Program-made: the position numbers and the translations under genes
Assembly: GCA_016926985.1 (NCBI GenBank)
Contig: JAFGNO010000214.1
Coordinates: 1 to 11,815 of the forward strand
Origin: Anaerolineae bacterium
GTDB lineage: Bacteria; Chloroflexota; Anaerolineae; Aggregatilineales; UBA3940
DNA length: 11,815 nt
Direction: 5' to 3'
Notes under the pieces: model-generated
Told to the model about the DNA's origin: nothing
The model's input: the letters and a program-made list of their open reading frames with translations, nothing else
Database searches by the model: none
Shown: positions 1 through 7,391 of the stretch, one piece after another
Layout of the letters: each line of letters opens with the position of its first letter
How positions within the stretch are numbered: the stretch's first letter is position 1

Positions 1-428
1 AGCGGCTTGTACGGAGATGGCTGTTGGCCATACATCTCAAACGAGTAGTAGACAAAGCGCGCCCCAGCCAGCCGTGCGGCAATCCACCCTGCCAGCATAC
101 CAAAAGGATGCGAGGCGATCACAGTATCTGGCCTGGCTCGTAATGTATGCCATATCATGCGGAAGAATCGAATCTTGGATGCGGCAGATAGCCGGAATTT
201 GTCAATGCGCCAGATCCCCCGCAGCCTGATTATATACTGCAGCTTGCGAAACGAGGGACCAAGCCTGATATGCGAATACGGCAGGTCTATGTGTGCCGTA
301 GCGCTATCTATAACAGTAATGGCAAACCCCTGTTCCAGCAGCGTGTTAGCACCCAGGGTGATGAATGGATGCTCAGTATGATCCTTGGAGTAGACCCATA
401 CAACCGATTTTTTGGGGGGGCCGTCCAT
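1..428 (-). CDS. Glycosyltransferase, GT4-like N-terminal part (partial)
   Basis: A continuous reading frame of 142 codons runs from an ATG at 428 to the window edge; its 3' end lies outside. A Shine-Dalgarno-like GGAG lies 5 bases before the ATG, which decides the start although the frame is open further upstream. The product begins MDGPPKKSVVWVYSKDH and has a beta-alpha-beta start, then near residues 104-130 a segment reading TVIASHPFGMLAG and ARFVYYSFEMYG. That pattern (a 'can be found at' segment, then a strand ending in an acidic residue) is typical of the N-terminal Rossmann domain of GT-B, family GT4-like glycosyltransferases. The donor-binding C-terminal domain is not in the window, so the sugar cannot be named. 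It lies 34 bases after the sulfotransferase stop and is probably co-transcribed with it for surface polysaccharide assembly in the cytoplasm or at the inner membrane face. Codons 3-7 contain a run of seven C followed by six A. Confidence 0.62.
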   Translation of the reverse strand, partial: MDGPPKKSVVWVYSKDHTEHPFITLGANTLLEQGFAITVIDSATAHIDLPYSHIRLGPSFRKLQYIIRLRGIWRIDKFRLSAASKIRFFRMIWHTLRARPDTVIASHPFGMLAGWIAARLAGARFVYYSFEMYGQQPSPYKP

Positions 429-462
429 GACTTCTCCGCGTGTTCTGATCTGGAATGTTTGG

Positions 463-1254
463 TCAATCCCACTTATCTGCGACTTCTGGAATGATTGTGC
501 GCAGTGACTGAATGTCATCTTTGTGAAGTTCTTTTAGATAGCTGCGATATTTCTCCGGTATGGTTACTCTGGGGCCGATATTGATGCGCTCACTATAAGG
601 GAACAGATCCCAATTAACCTGCGTGGTGACACCTATAAACTCAAAGGCCTCGCAGAGGGCTTCCTGGTAGCGTTCGACGATATCTTCCAGAATATAAGCC
701 TTAAATTGCTCCTCTGGAAAAACTGTAAGCCATCTATCAAGCAATGTTTCATACCGGTATGCTTCGCGATCGGCCTCAAAAAAGGCAATCATCTCCTCCT
801 CCGGGATAGTTCCGATATCCATCCCCAGGTGTTTGATAAATCTCTCCCGTGCCATCGACCAGGCGCGTTCAACTGGATTTCGCATGATGAACAGCAGTTT
901 GACATCCGGTATTAGCGACCGTAAAAAGCGGATCCGTTCAGGGTGCATGATGCAGTACTCCGGCGTTTTCTCTCCACGCACAAGGCCGCGCCCTGCTTTG
1001 AATAATTTCACATAGGTATGGATGGGATGGTTTGAGTTATAAAAGTGTGGTTCGCCATCAACAACAAAAGTGTCAGGATGCCGTTTGATGTTCTGCTTGA
1101 GATAGGTCGTACCACACTTCGGTGCGCCGATGATAATAAAATGCGGAAGCCGATCCCAGTATACACGCCGCCAGATAACAAGCTCCAGCTTTCTTTGAAC
1201 TCGTCTGCGTTTGCTTCGCCAGATTTGTTTCCAGCGATTCTCCGAGCTGCTCAT
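463..1254 (-). CDS. PAPS-dependent sulfotransferase
   Basis: The 263-residue product should transfer a sulfuryl group from PAPS to an acceptor, here probably a carbohydrate. The 5'-phosphosulfate-binding loop IIGAPKCGTT is at residues 41-50 (K46, T49, T50). The 3'-phosphate-binding motif FIMRNPVERAWS is at about 122-133 (R125, S133). Other family signatures are GEPHFYNS at 67-74 and GEKTPEY at 94-100. The N-terminus is very basic (KRRRVQRK) and lacks a clear membrane helix, so a cytoplasmic protein is likely. I chose the ATG at 1254, 10 bases after the upstream gene's stop. The frame is open to 1320, but those extra 22 codons overlap the upstream gene. The ribosome site is weak (GAGG about 14 bases away), suggesting translational coupling. 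It is flanked by two glycan-biosynthesis genes on the same strand, which implies sulfated surface polysaccharide. The acceptor is unknown. Confidence 0.9.
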   Translation of the reverse strand: MSSSENRWKQIWRSKRRRVQRKLELVIWRRVYWDRLPHFIIIGAPKCGTTYLKQNIKRHPDTFVVDGEPHFYNSNHPIHTYVKLFKAGRGLVRGEKTPEYCIMHPERIRFLRSLIPDVKLLFIMRNPVERAWSMARERFIKHLGMDIGTIPEEEMIAFFEADREAYRYETLLDRWLTVFPEEQFKAYILEDIVERYQEALCEAFEFIGVTTQVNWDLFPYSERINIGPRVTIPEKYRSYLKELHKDDIQSLRTIIPEVADKWD

Positions 1255-1264
1255 ATAAATGTTT

Positions 1265-2932
1265 TTATGCCTCGCGCTCTGCAGGATATATAAACGGCTG
1301 ACGATGCAATATACCATCACAAATCACATCGAGACCGGGATACCTGCCCGGCCCCAGGTCGCTCAGTTGGGGGATCGCCCCGGCGAACTTGAATTTAGCA
1401 ATGGGCTTGATAAAAGGCAGTGGGATCATGCGCCGGAAGAAGAAATGAAAGGCATACTTCCGGGCGATTGCCAGTTCCTCGGTTGATAGGCGCTCATTCA
1501 ACGGGAGACGCTCCAGGATTTGAGTGTATTCATCGGGGGAGGCGGCATCGTATGAAAAACCCTTCCCCCGGATCCAGGCCTCGCCGGCAACAATGGCGCG
1601 GACGCCGGCGCTGGAAACCTCAATACCGGTTTTAGTGCCAAATATCAACACGGCGTCAGAGCAATCGGTAAGCGCATAGGTGCTCACCTGACTCTCAGGG
1701 GGAATAATCCGAATATTGTCCGGCAAATCGGGATAAAGCCTGTTGATTTCATCTACCAGCGGCTGCCGTGATGGTATTGATCCGCGCACTTCCGCCGGGT
1801 GGATGCGGATGGCAAGCTGGAGATCTGGCCGCTTGATGAAATAGTCCATCGTGTAAACGATCCATTCCAGCATGTTCCCAAATGCATTGGTTTCAAAATG
1901 CAGCTGGGCATCCCAGAAGACATTGGTTAACATGCTGATCACAGGCCGGGAGAAATCAAGCCCTGTTTCCTCGCCGATCCAGTCCAGTTCTTCGCGCGGC
2001 GTGTCATGGAACCAGATCCAGTCGCCGCTTCCGACTCTCCTGCTGTCCAGGTATTCCAGCGTTCGGGCTTCCAGTTCATCGTTCCAGGGGAGATTGATCC
2101 AGTCCTCAATTGGCTCTGACAGCATCGTGTGGTGATACGAATCATCGTGACTGAAAATGAAAGTGTGTTTGCGATAAGCTGGATTCCAGGTGATAACCCG
2201 GACCTGGGTTTTCCGGCAGACCTCACCAATAATCCCCTGTGGGACATAAATTCCATGATGGAAACAGGCAATCTCATACTTTTCCTGATTGATGGCCCCC
2301 TGAAGGGTAAAGGCGGTCCGCAGCGATGCTTCCAGATAACGTCGCACTATGGCAATCTCAGTTGGGGTTCCATCTAACGTGCCGCGTGCAAAGTAGCGCA
2401 GCGCGCCGGCCAGCGCATGCTCACCAACGGCTATTCCCTCCCAGGTATAGGTTTTAATGTCCTCAAAAGGGATGGTGCGGGCAAGCTGGCTGATCTCCCG
2501 AATCTGATCTGGTGTGAGAAACTGGCTGTACCATTTGAGCGGGATTCCCAGTCGCTCATACAGATGGCTCCCGGCTGTTTGACAGCTCTTACAGCGTGGC
2601 GTGTCTGGCCTGCTTAAAAGCTCCTCCGGTGTGGCATTGCCAAACTCAGTAAGCTGGCAGGCGGGTAAAAACCCATCACATAGCAGCAGATCGACTTTTG
2701 CTCCCCGGATGGTCAGCGCGGCAGCAAGAATACTCTCCAGCACGGTACCCTGCTGAAAGGCCCCCAGGCTGGTCGCCATCAGTACCCGAGGCCCACTCTG
2801 TGCGGTTGCTACTGCTGCCAACCATTCATCGGCCTGATCCTTAAGACACTGAGGCCAATATGCCCGGTTGTGTTGAGCTAATCCCAGGCTGTTCTTGATT
2901 CGTTTCTTGATCTTATGCAGCATGTGTCGCAT
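1265..2932 (-). CDS. Capsule-type polysaccharide biosynthesis protein, GT-B-like
   Basis: This 555-residue protein most resembles capsular or surface polysaccharide biosynthesis proteins with a GT-B-like C-terminal half. I recognise the type from motifs rather than a specific named family. Residues 47-95 form a Rossmann-like start (GPRVLMATSLGAFQQGTVLE). Four cysteines follow at C85, C92, C114 and C117, the last two as CKSC. The C-terminal half has IRIHPAE at 375-381 and FGTKTGIEVSSAGVRAIV at 431-448, which correspond to the HP(x)E strand and the nucleotide-sugar-binding loop of KpsS-like and related enzymes. No signal peptide or membrane helix is evident; the first 15 residues are basic and may lie on the membrane. 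Start ATG 2932 has GGAG 5 bases upstream. The stop lies 10 bases before the sulfotransferase start, so the genes form an operon. Activity and donor cannot be named from the sequence. Confidence 0.72.
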   Translation of the reverse strand: MRHMLHKIKKRIKNSLGLAQHNRAYWPQCLKDQADEWLAAVATAQSGPRVLMATSLGAFQQGTVLESILAAALTIRGAKVDLLLCDGFLPACQLTEFGNATPEELLSRPDTPRCKSCQTAGSHLYERLGIPLKWYSQFLTPDQIREISQLARTIPFEDIKTYTWEGIAVGEHALAGALRYFARGTLDGTPTEIAIVRRYLEASLRTAFTLQGAINQEKYEIACFHHGIYVPQGIIGEVCRKTQVRVITWNPAYRKHTFIFSHDDSYHHTMLSEPIEDWINLPWNDELEARTLEYLDSRRVGSGDWIWFHDTPREELDWIGEETGLDFSRPVISMLTNVFWDAQLHFETNAFGNMLEWIVYTMDYFIKRPDLQLAIRIHPAEVRGSIPSRQPLVDEINRLYPDLPDNIRIIPPESQVSTYALTDCSDAVLIFGTKTGIEVSSAGVRAIVAGEAWIRGKGFSYDAASPDEYTQILERLPLNERLSTEELAIARKYAFHFFFRRMIPLPFIKPIAKFKFAGAIPQLSDLGPGRYPGLDVICDGILHRQPFIYPAEREA

Positions 2933-2974
2933 GAAAGCTCCGGTTTTTTGCTGGCGGTGTGACTGCCTTCTCGG

Positions 2975-3172
2975 CTATTGGGCGATGATTTCGGCAATCC
3001 GCCCGGCGTAAATTAGTGTATGTTGGGCGATTTCTACCCGGTCAATCGCAGGCAGGCCACCGGATTTTAACCGCAATAGCGTCCACCGGGCAATGGGATA
3101 TGCGAACGGCGGGAAATAATAACATGCTTTGCGGAGTTCAGACTCCACCGCTTCCGGGCGGGATGCGTCCAT
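2975..3172 (-). CDS. Short uncharacterised ORF, possible gene remnant
   Basis: A 65-codon frame starting at an ATG at 3172, with no visible ribosome site. The product is protein-like in composition: an acidic start (MDASRPEAVESELRK), an aromatic and proline-rich middle (ACYYFPPFAYPIARW), then an amphipathic end (AQHTLIYAGRIAEIIAQ). I do not recognise it. The same frame is open upstream of a single TGA at 3191-3193 for a further 37 codons, back to about 3304. This can be read as an older, longer coding sequence interrupted by a nonsense mutation, or as chance. It ends 42 bases before the 555-residue protein, on the same strand, so if real it would be the first gene of the polysaccharide cluster. 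No membrane segment or catalytic motif is clear. Confidence 0.35.
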   Translation of the reverse strand: MDASRPEAVESELRKACYYFPPFAYPIARWTLLRLKSGGLPAIDRVEIAQHTLIYAGRIAEIIAQ

Positions 3173-3431
3173 GTCGTATAACGCAGGCCATCAGGCCAAA
3201 CATGCGCCAGAAGCCCCCAGGTTATTCAGGGAGAGCGCCCCCTGTATAGAAAGCATTACAATCCCCCGCGTCGATTGCTCGTCGGCGCCCTTTATGCTAG
3301 TATCTCAGGTAGGGCTTGTGGAATATTTTGGACTAATCTTCTTTTATTTCCTTCATTGATCCTTGGCACAAGCCTCAGTAAGAGAGACCGACTGGTCACG
3401 TGGTTGTAAACGTGGGATTTTGGGATTCTGA
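3173..3431. other. Intergenic region between divergent gene blocks
   Basis: About 260 bases between the leftward polysaccharide cluster and the rightward PIN-TRAM gene hold no convincing gene. The only structures I see are the possible plus-strand promoter at 3275-3303 and the open minus-strand frame upstream of the short ORF. I find no strong hairpin with a T-run, tRNA-like fold or direct repeats. Confidence 0.6.
3275..3303 (+). promoter_or_regulatory. Possible sigma-70-type promoter for the PIN-TRAM gene
   Basis: A -35-like TTGCTC at 3275-3280 and a -10-like TAGTAT at 3298-3303 are separated by 17 bases. The match is moderate (3 of 6 and 4 of 6). It would give a leader of about 120 bases before the ATG at 3432. 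No better pair is visible in the gap, but this is a weak call. Confidence 0.3.
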
Positions 3432-4493
3432 ATGAGCTTTGAGTTTTTTATTCGCCTGGTGGGCATGGTTGCGATGGCTCTGGGCGGTTTGCAGCTTGGT
3501 ATTCGCCTTTCTGCTATGACGCCCAACAGCCAGCCAGAAATCTGGGGTTTGTCCCTGGCACTGGTTGGTGCGCTGATCGGCATTATTCTGACGCCGTATA
3601 TCACCACGCGCCCGGCTAAGGCACTGCGCGACTACCTGAGTGAGCTTCCAGCGCAACAACTTGTTGCTGGCGTCCTTGGCCTGATCATTGGCCTGGCTAT
3701 TGCTGCCTTGCTGGCGCTTCCTTTATCCCTGTTGCCATCGCCTTACAGCGCAATACTACCTGTGATAATGGCTATTGTCTTTGGCTACTTTGGGACGGCC
3801 ATTTTTGCGATGCGCAGACGGGATATTTTTGAGCTTTTCCAGGGCCGGTTTCCCACTTTGAGCTTCAAGCGTTCTGCCGGAAACGGGCTTACACCGAACA
3901 GGCAGATTCTGCTGGATACCAGTGTCATTATCGACGGCAGAATCGCCGATATCAGCGCAATCGGTTTTGTCATGGGGCCGATCATTATCCCGCGATTTGT
4001 CTTGAACGAGTTGCAGCATATAGCCGACTCGTCAGATCCGCTGCGCCGCACCCGGGGGCGGCATGGCATAGATGTGCTGGACCGGCTGCAAAAGACAGCC
4101 CTGGTGCCGGTTGAAATTTCGGATATTGACATAGAGACGGTAGATGCGGTTGACGAAAAGCTTATCCTGCTTGCACAGGAGATGCAGTGCGCCATTGTGA
4201 CCAATGACTATAATCTCAATCGGATTGCCGAACTACAGGGCGTGACCGTCCTGAATATCAATGAGCTTTCTAACGCTGTAAAATCAGCATATCTGCCGGG
4301 GGAGGAGTTGACTATTCAGATTATCCAGGAAGGGCGTGAGATCGGGCAGGGTGTCGGGTATCTGGATGACGGCACGATGGTTGTGATCGAAAACGGGCAT
4401 CACCTGATAGGTCGACTGGTGTCTACCACTGTCACCAGAGTGCTCCAGACCTCTGCCGGGAAAATGATCTTCGCGCGGCCTAATGAGGACTGA
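3432..4493 (+). CDS. Membrane-anchored PIN-TRAM domain protein (YacL/PilT type)
   Basis: The 353-residue product has four predicted membrane helices at about 6-27, 37-57, 76-101 and 104-127. A cytoplasmic PIN domain follows (about 157-280) and a C-terminal TRAM RNA-binding domain (about 286-350). The PIN metal-binding acids are all visible: D162 in LLDTSVIIDGR, D168, E193 in VLNELQ, D241 in VDEKLILLAQ and D259 in TNDYNLN. This predicts an active Mg/Mn-dependent ribonuclease fold. The architecture and length match Bacillus YacL and its Gram-positive and Chloroflexota relatives; its true substrate is poorly known. The start ATG 3432 has only a weak GGGA six bases upstream. It is followed after 237 bases by cysS, mirroring the Bacillus order in which yacL lies upstream of cysS and rlmB. 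Confidence 0.9.
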   Translation: MSFEFFIRLVGMVAMALGGLQLGIRLSAMTPNSQPEIWGLSLALVGALIGIILTPYITTRPAKALRDYLSELPAQQLVAGVLGLIIGLAIAALLALPLSLLPSPYSAILPVIMAIVFGYFGTAIFAMRRRDIFELFQGRFPTLSFKRSAGNGLTPNRQILLDTSVIIDGRIADISAIGFVMGPIIIPRFVLNELQHIADSSDPLRRTRGRHGIDVLDRLQKTALVPVEISDIDIETVDAVDEKLILLAQEMQCAIVTNDYNLNRIAELQGVTVLNINELSNAVKSAYLPGEELTIQIIQEGREIGQGVGYLDDGTMVVIENGHHLIGRLVSTTVTRVLQTSAGKMIFARPNED

Positions 4494-4505
4494 CCATGAT
4501 GATCA

Positions 4506-4538
4506 AAAGGCCCCCTTCTTCCCGATCTTGAGGCCTTT
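4506..4538 (+). terminator. Weak hairpin after the PIN-TRAM gene
   Basis: AAAGGCC at 4506-4512 pairs with GGCCTTT at 4532-4538, a perfect 7-bp stem with a 19-base loop, starting 12 bases after the stop codon. The stem is followed by only a short T-run and the loop is large, so it is a poor intrinsic terminator; it could be an mRNA 3'-end stabilising structure. Confidence 0.25.
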
Positions 4539-4584
4539 CAGGTCAATTTCGAACGTTCTTCTTGCCCTGATGAGGTATTTTCCT

Positions 4585-4593
4585 TGCTATAAT
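4585..4593 (+). promoter_or_regulatory. Extended -10 promoter for cysS
   Basis: TGCTATAAT at 4585-4593 is a perfect extended -10 element (TGn followed by the consensus TATAAT). The nearest -35-like hexamer is TTGCCC at 4562-4567, with a 20-base spacer that is too long to rely on. Extended -10 promoters can work without a good -35. Transcription would begin near 4600, giving a leader of about 130 bases before cysS. The T-box consensus sequence is not present in that leader. Confidence 0.6.
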
Positions 4594-4730
4594 ATATGCA
4601 TACAGGAAGGCAGTCGTTGTGTTCAGCATGTATGCTCGAATCACCAGAAACGCCAAGGGGTTCTGTCAACTGAGGTTCACTCCATCGGCATATTACTTTT
4701 ACTTACCAGTTCAATGAGGAGATGAGCCTT

Positions 4731-6179
4731 ATGGCTTTGGTGGTTTTTAACCGGCTGACAAGACAAAAAGAGGAATTTGTACCATTAACCGAAGGGCAGG
4801 TCAGGATGTATGTCTGCGGCCCGACGGTCTACGATTATTCTCACATCGGCCATGCCAAAACATATATCTCGTTTGATGTGATCAACCGGTATTTTCGCTT
4901 TCTCGACTATAAGGTGCGCTATGTCCAAAATATTACGGATGTCGGGCACCTGCTCGATACCGGCGAAGACCGAATTTTGAAAAAGGCCGGGGCATTGTTA
5001 CTTGAGCCCATGGAAGTGGTAGAAACCTACACGCGCGCCTATTTTGAGGATATGGATGCTCTTTCTGTCCTGCGTCCTGATATCTCGCCACGAGCCAGCG
5101 GGCATGTGCCGGAACAAATCGCTATGACAAAGGCGTTGATTGAAAACGGGCATGCGTATGTGACCCAACTGGGTGATGTGTATTTCGATGTATCCAGTTG
5201 GCCGGCGTATGGGAAGCTCTCCGGGCAGCGAGTCGAGGAATTGGATGGCGGGGCACGTGTGGAAATGGCAGAAGGAAAACGCAGCCCGGCAGATTTTGCA
5301 CTGTGGCGGCATGCTGAGCCTGAACACCTGATGAAATGGGACAGCCCCTGGGGGGCGGGATTTCCGGGGTGGCACATCGAATGCTCGGCTATGTCGATGA
5401 AATATCTCGGAGAGACATTTGATATTCATGGTGGAGGGCTGGAGAACCGATTTCCCCACAATGAATGCGAGATCGCCCAGGCGGAAGCCGTCACTGGCAA
5501 ACCTTTTGCCAACTACTGGCTGCTCACCGGCTCACTCACCGTTGATGGTGTCAAGATGAGCAAGTCGCTGGGAAATTTTGTTACCATACAGGATGCTCTG
5601 AAACAATACCGGCCCGAGGCGATCCGGATGTTTGTGCTGTCCAGCCACTATTCCAACCCGGTGGATTACAGCGACGCGGCTCTTTCTTCCGCTCAAAAGG
5701 GATGGGAGCGGCTCATGGGTGCTGTGCAGCTGGTCAGGCATGCCCGGCGTACGGCCCCGCCTGGTGATGCAGGCAGTGGTTTTGAAGCTGTTCTCAGCCA
5801 GACCCGGTCGGAGTTCCTGAAAGCGATGAACGATGATTTCAACACGCCGCAGGCGCTGGCTGCCCTGCAGAACCTGACCCGCGAGGTCAACACACTCTTA
5901 AACAGCGACCAGGAAGTAGGAAGGGCGGTCCTGGATGCTATCGAAGATGTGTATGGCAATCTGGGCGGCACGGTTCTGGGGATCGTCCCTGATAAATTGA
6001 CCGACGCTGATCTGGACATGGGGCGACAGGATGGCCTGATCAGCCTTCTCATCGAGTTGAGGGCAGAAGCCAGGGCAAACAGAAACTGGGCGCAGTCAGA
6101 TTTGATTCGCGACAGGCTGGTCGATTTAGGTGTCATACTTGAGGATCGCCCGGATGGCACCATTTATAAGCTGCAATGA
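4731..6179 (+). CDS. cysS: Cysteinyl-tRNA synthetase
   Basis: The cytoplasmic class I synthetase that charges tRNA-Cys with cysteine using ATP. With the start at 4731 the product is 482 residues, close to the usual 460-480. The HIGH motif is at residues 38-41 within PTVYDYSHIGHAK. KMSKS is at 275-279. The four zinc ligands that recognise the cysteine thiol are C29 (MYVCGPTV), C218 (HIECSAMS), H243 and E247 (FPHNECE). The C-terminal helical domain and anticodon-binding end (EDRPDGTIYKLQ) are intact. An upstream in-frame ATG at 4722 touches GGAG (4718-4721) with no spacing. The ATG at 4731 has a 9-base spacing and gives the family's typical MALVVFNRLTR beginning, so I prefer it. rlmB begins 26 bases downstream and is probably co-transcribed. 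Confidence 0.98.
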   Translation: MALVVFNRLTRQKEEFVPLTEGQVRMYVCGPTVYDYSHIGHAKTYISFDVINRYFRFLDYKVRYVQNITDVGHLLDTGEDRILKKAGALLLEPMEVVETYTRAYFEDMDALSVLRPDISPRASGHVPEQIAMTKALIENGHAYVTQLGDVYFDVSSWPAYGKLSGQRVEELDGGARVEMAEGKRSPADFALWRHAEPEHLMKWDSPWGAGFPGWHIECSAMSMKYLGETFDIHGGGLENRFPHNECEIAQAEAVTGKPFANYWLLTGSLTVDGVKMSKSLGNFVTIQDALKQYRPEAIRMFVLSSHYSNPVDYSDAALSSAQKGWERLMGAVQLVRHARRTAPPGDAGSGFEAVLSQTRSEFLKAMNDDFNTPQALAALQNLTREVNTLLNSDQEVGRAVLDAIEDVYGNLGGTVLGIVPDKLTDADLDMGRQDGLISLLIELRAEARANRNWAQSDLIRDRLVDLGVILEDRPDGTIYKLQ

Positions 6180-6205
6180 GCAGTTGAGCGGGCTTCGAAA
6201 ATATC

Positions 6206-6973
6206 ATGCCCAGTGAGTACATTTATGGACGCCGCCCGGTATACGAGACCATCCGTGCCGGGCGGCGCACTGTTCACCGCCTGCTGATTGCTCAGGGCAC
6301 TGACCCCGCTGAGGTACTGACCGCCATCACCCAACTTGCCGCTGACCGGGGCACACTGGTCGAGACAGTGCCCAGGGGCAGACTCAACGATCTGATTCAG
6401 CACACCGGTCACCAGGGAGTGGTTCTTGAAACCGGTGCCTATCACTATGCTTCAATCGATGATTGTCTTAACGCAGCCAGACTATCTGGCCAACCCTCTT
6501 TTTTTCTACTGCTTGACCTCATTCAGGATATTCAAAATGTTGGGACTCTGATCCGGGCCGCGGAAGCGGTAGGCGTGCACGGAATTATCATCCAGGAACG
6601 ACGCGCCCCCGGGGTCACCCCGGCAGTGGTAAATGCTTCTTCTGGTGCGGTTGAGCATATGAATGTGGTACAGGTTACCAATCTCTCACGGGCCATTGAG
6701 GAGTTGAAATCACATGATATCTGGGTAGCCGGGCTGGATATGGATGCTGCTGCCACCCGGTATGATCAGGCCAGGCTGGATGGGGCACTGGCCTTAGTTG
6801 TGGGCAGTGAGGGAGAAGGATTGCGCCGACTGGTCCGGGAAAAATGTGATTTCATTGTCCGGCTGCCCATGCAGGGCAAAGTGGACAGCCTCAACGCTGC
6901 GACTGCCGGTAGCATCATCCTTTACGCGACCTGGCAGTCACGAGGCTTCGCAGGGGCCGTTATTCCCCGATAA
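6206..6973 (+). CDS. rlmB: 23S rRNA (guanosine-2'-O-)-methyltransferase, TrmH/SPOUT family
   Basis: This 255-residue enzyme should 2'-O-methylate a guanosine in the 23S rRNA peptidyl-transferase loop (G2251 in E. coli numbering) using S-adenosylmethionine. An N-terminal L30e-like RNA-binding domain (about 5-75, beginning YIYGRRPVYETIRAG) precedes a SPOUT knotted domain. The three SPOUT motifs are complete: LIQDIQNVGTLIRAAEAVGV at 105-124 (N111, R117), LVVGSEGEGL at 197-206, and LPMQGKVDSLNAA at 220-232. The length matches the family. The start at 6206 has no strong ribosome site, and only 26 bases separate it from the cysS stop, so coupled translation is likely. cysS-rlmB adjacency is known in Firmicutes. 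Its last 14 bases overlap the convergent yjbQ-like gene. Because other TrmH paralogues (tRNA methyltransferases) look alike, RlmB is the most likely but not the only reading. Confidence 0.92.
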   Translation: MPSEYIYGRRPVYETIRAGRRTVHRLLIAQGTDPAEVLTAITQLAADRGTLVETVPRGRLNDLIQHTGHQGVVLETGAYHYASIDDCLNAARLSGQPSFFLLLDLIQDIQNVGTLIRAAEAVGVHGIIIQERRAPGVTPAVVNASSGAVEHMNVVQVTNLSRAIEELKSHDIWVAGLDMDAAATRYDQARLDGALALVVGSEGEGLRRLVREKCDFIVRLPMQGKVDSLNAATAGSIILYATWQSRGFAGAVIPR

Positions 6974-7376
6974 TCTGGATAACCAGCGAGCGCCGGCGCG
7001 GGCGCACGTCAAAATCGATATAGAGGATTTGCTGCCAGGTCCCCAGTGTCAGCCGTCCATCTACAAAGGGCACCGTCAGGCTGGGACCAAGCAGGGCAGC
7101 CCGTACGTGGCTGTGGCCATTCCCATCATGCCAGCGCAAATTGTGTTGATAGTTGCGGGATGGATCGATGATCTCATCAAACAGCCGTTCCAGGTCTGCC
7201 AATGCACCATCCTCATACTCAATTGTGGTGACGGCGCTGGTCGAACTTGGGCAGAATATGGTCGCAATGCCGTTACGCAGACCGCTTTCGCTGATGTGCG
7301 CTGCCACTCGTCCGGTGATGTCGTGTTTGTCGGCATGCCCGCGAGTATTCAGTTCGATATTTTTACTGATCACCAT
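6960..7376 (-). CDS. YjbQ/UPF0047 family protein
   Basis: The 138-residue product matches the small UPF0047 (YjbQ) family, annotated in databases as a secondary thiamine-phosphate synthase-type protein because some members have weak activity of that kind; the physiological role is unsettled. The family signature is complete: TTIEYED near residues 50-56, WHDGNGHSHVRAALLGPSL at 82-100 with H83, H88 and H90 as likely metal or catalytic residues, then TVPFVDGRLTLGTWQQI. A TTG at 7382 could also be the start, but the ATG at 7376 has GGTGG six bases upstream and gives the normal N-terminus. It is the last gene of a three-gene minus-strand operon, 15 bases after the deacylase stop. Its 3' end overlaps the convergent rlmB gene by 14 bases, leaving no room for a terminator between them. 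Confidence 0.9.
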   Translation of the reverse strand: MVISKNIELNTRGHADKHDITGRVAAHISESGLRNGIATIFCPSSTSAVTTIEYEDGALADLERLFDEIIDPSRNYQHNLRWHDGNGHSHVRAALLGPSLTVPFVDGRLTLGTWQQILYIDFDVRPRRRSLVIQIIGE

Positions 7377-7391
7377 AGTCAACCACCGCTT

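Noticed and set aside
17..494. Plus-strand ORFs over the first 500 bases
   Set aside because: They are antisense to the minus-strand glycosyltransferase, overlap each other, lack ribosome sites and carry no recognisable motifs.
4600..4730. Possible T-box riboswitch in the cysS leader
   Set aside because: The T-box consensus bulge and a specifier stem are not visible, and no terminator hairpin with a T-run precedes cysS.
4998..5459. A 153-codon minus-strand ORF inside cysS
   Set aside because: It is the shadow of the clearly real cysS coding frame and has no family features.
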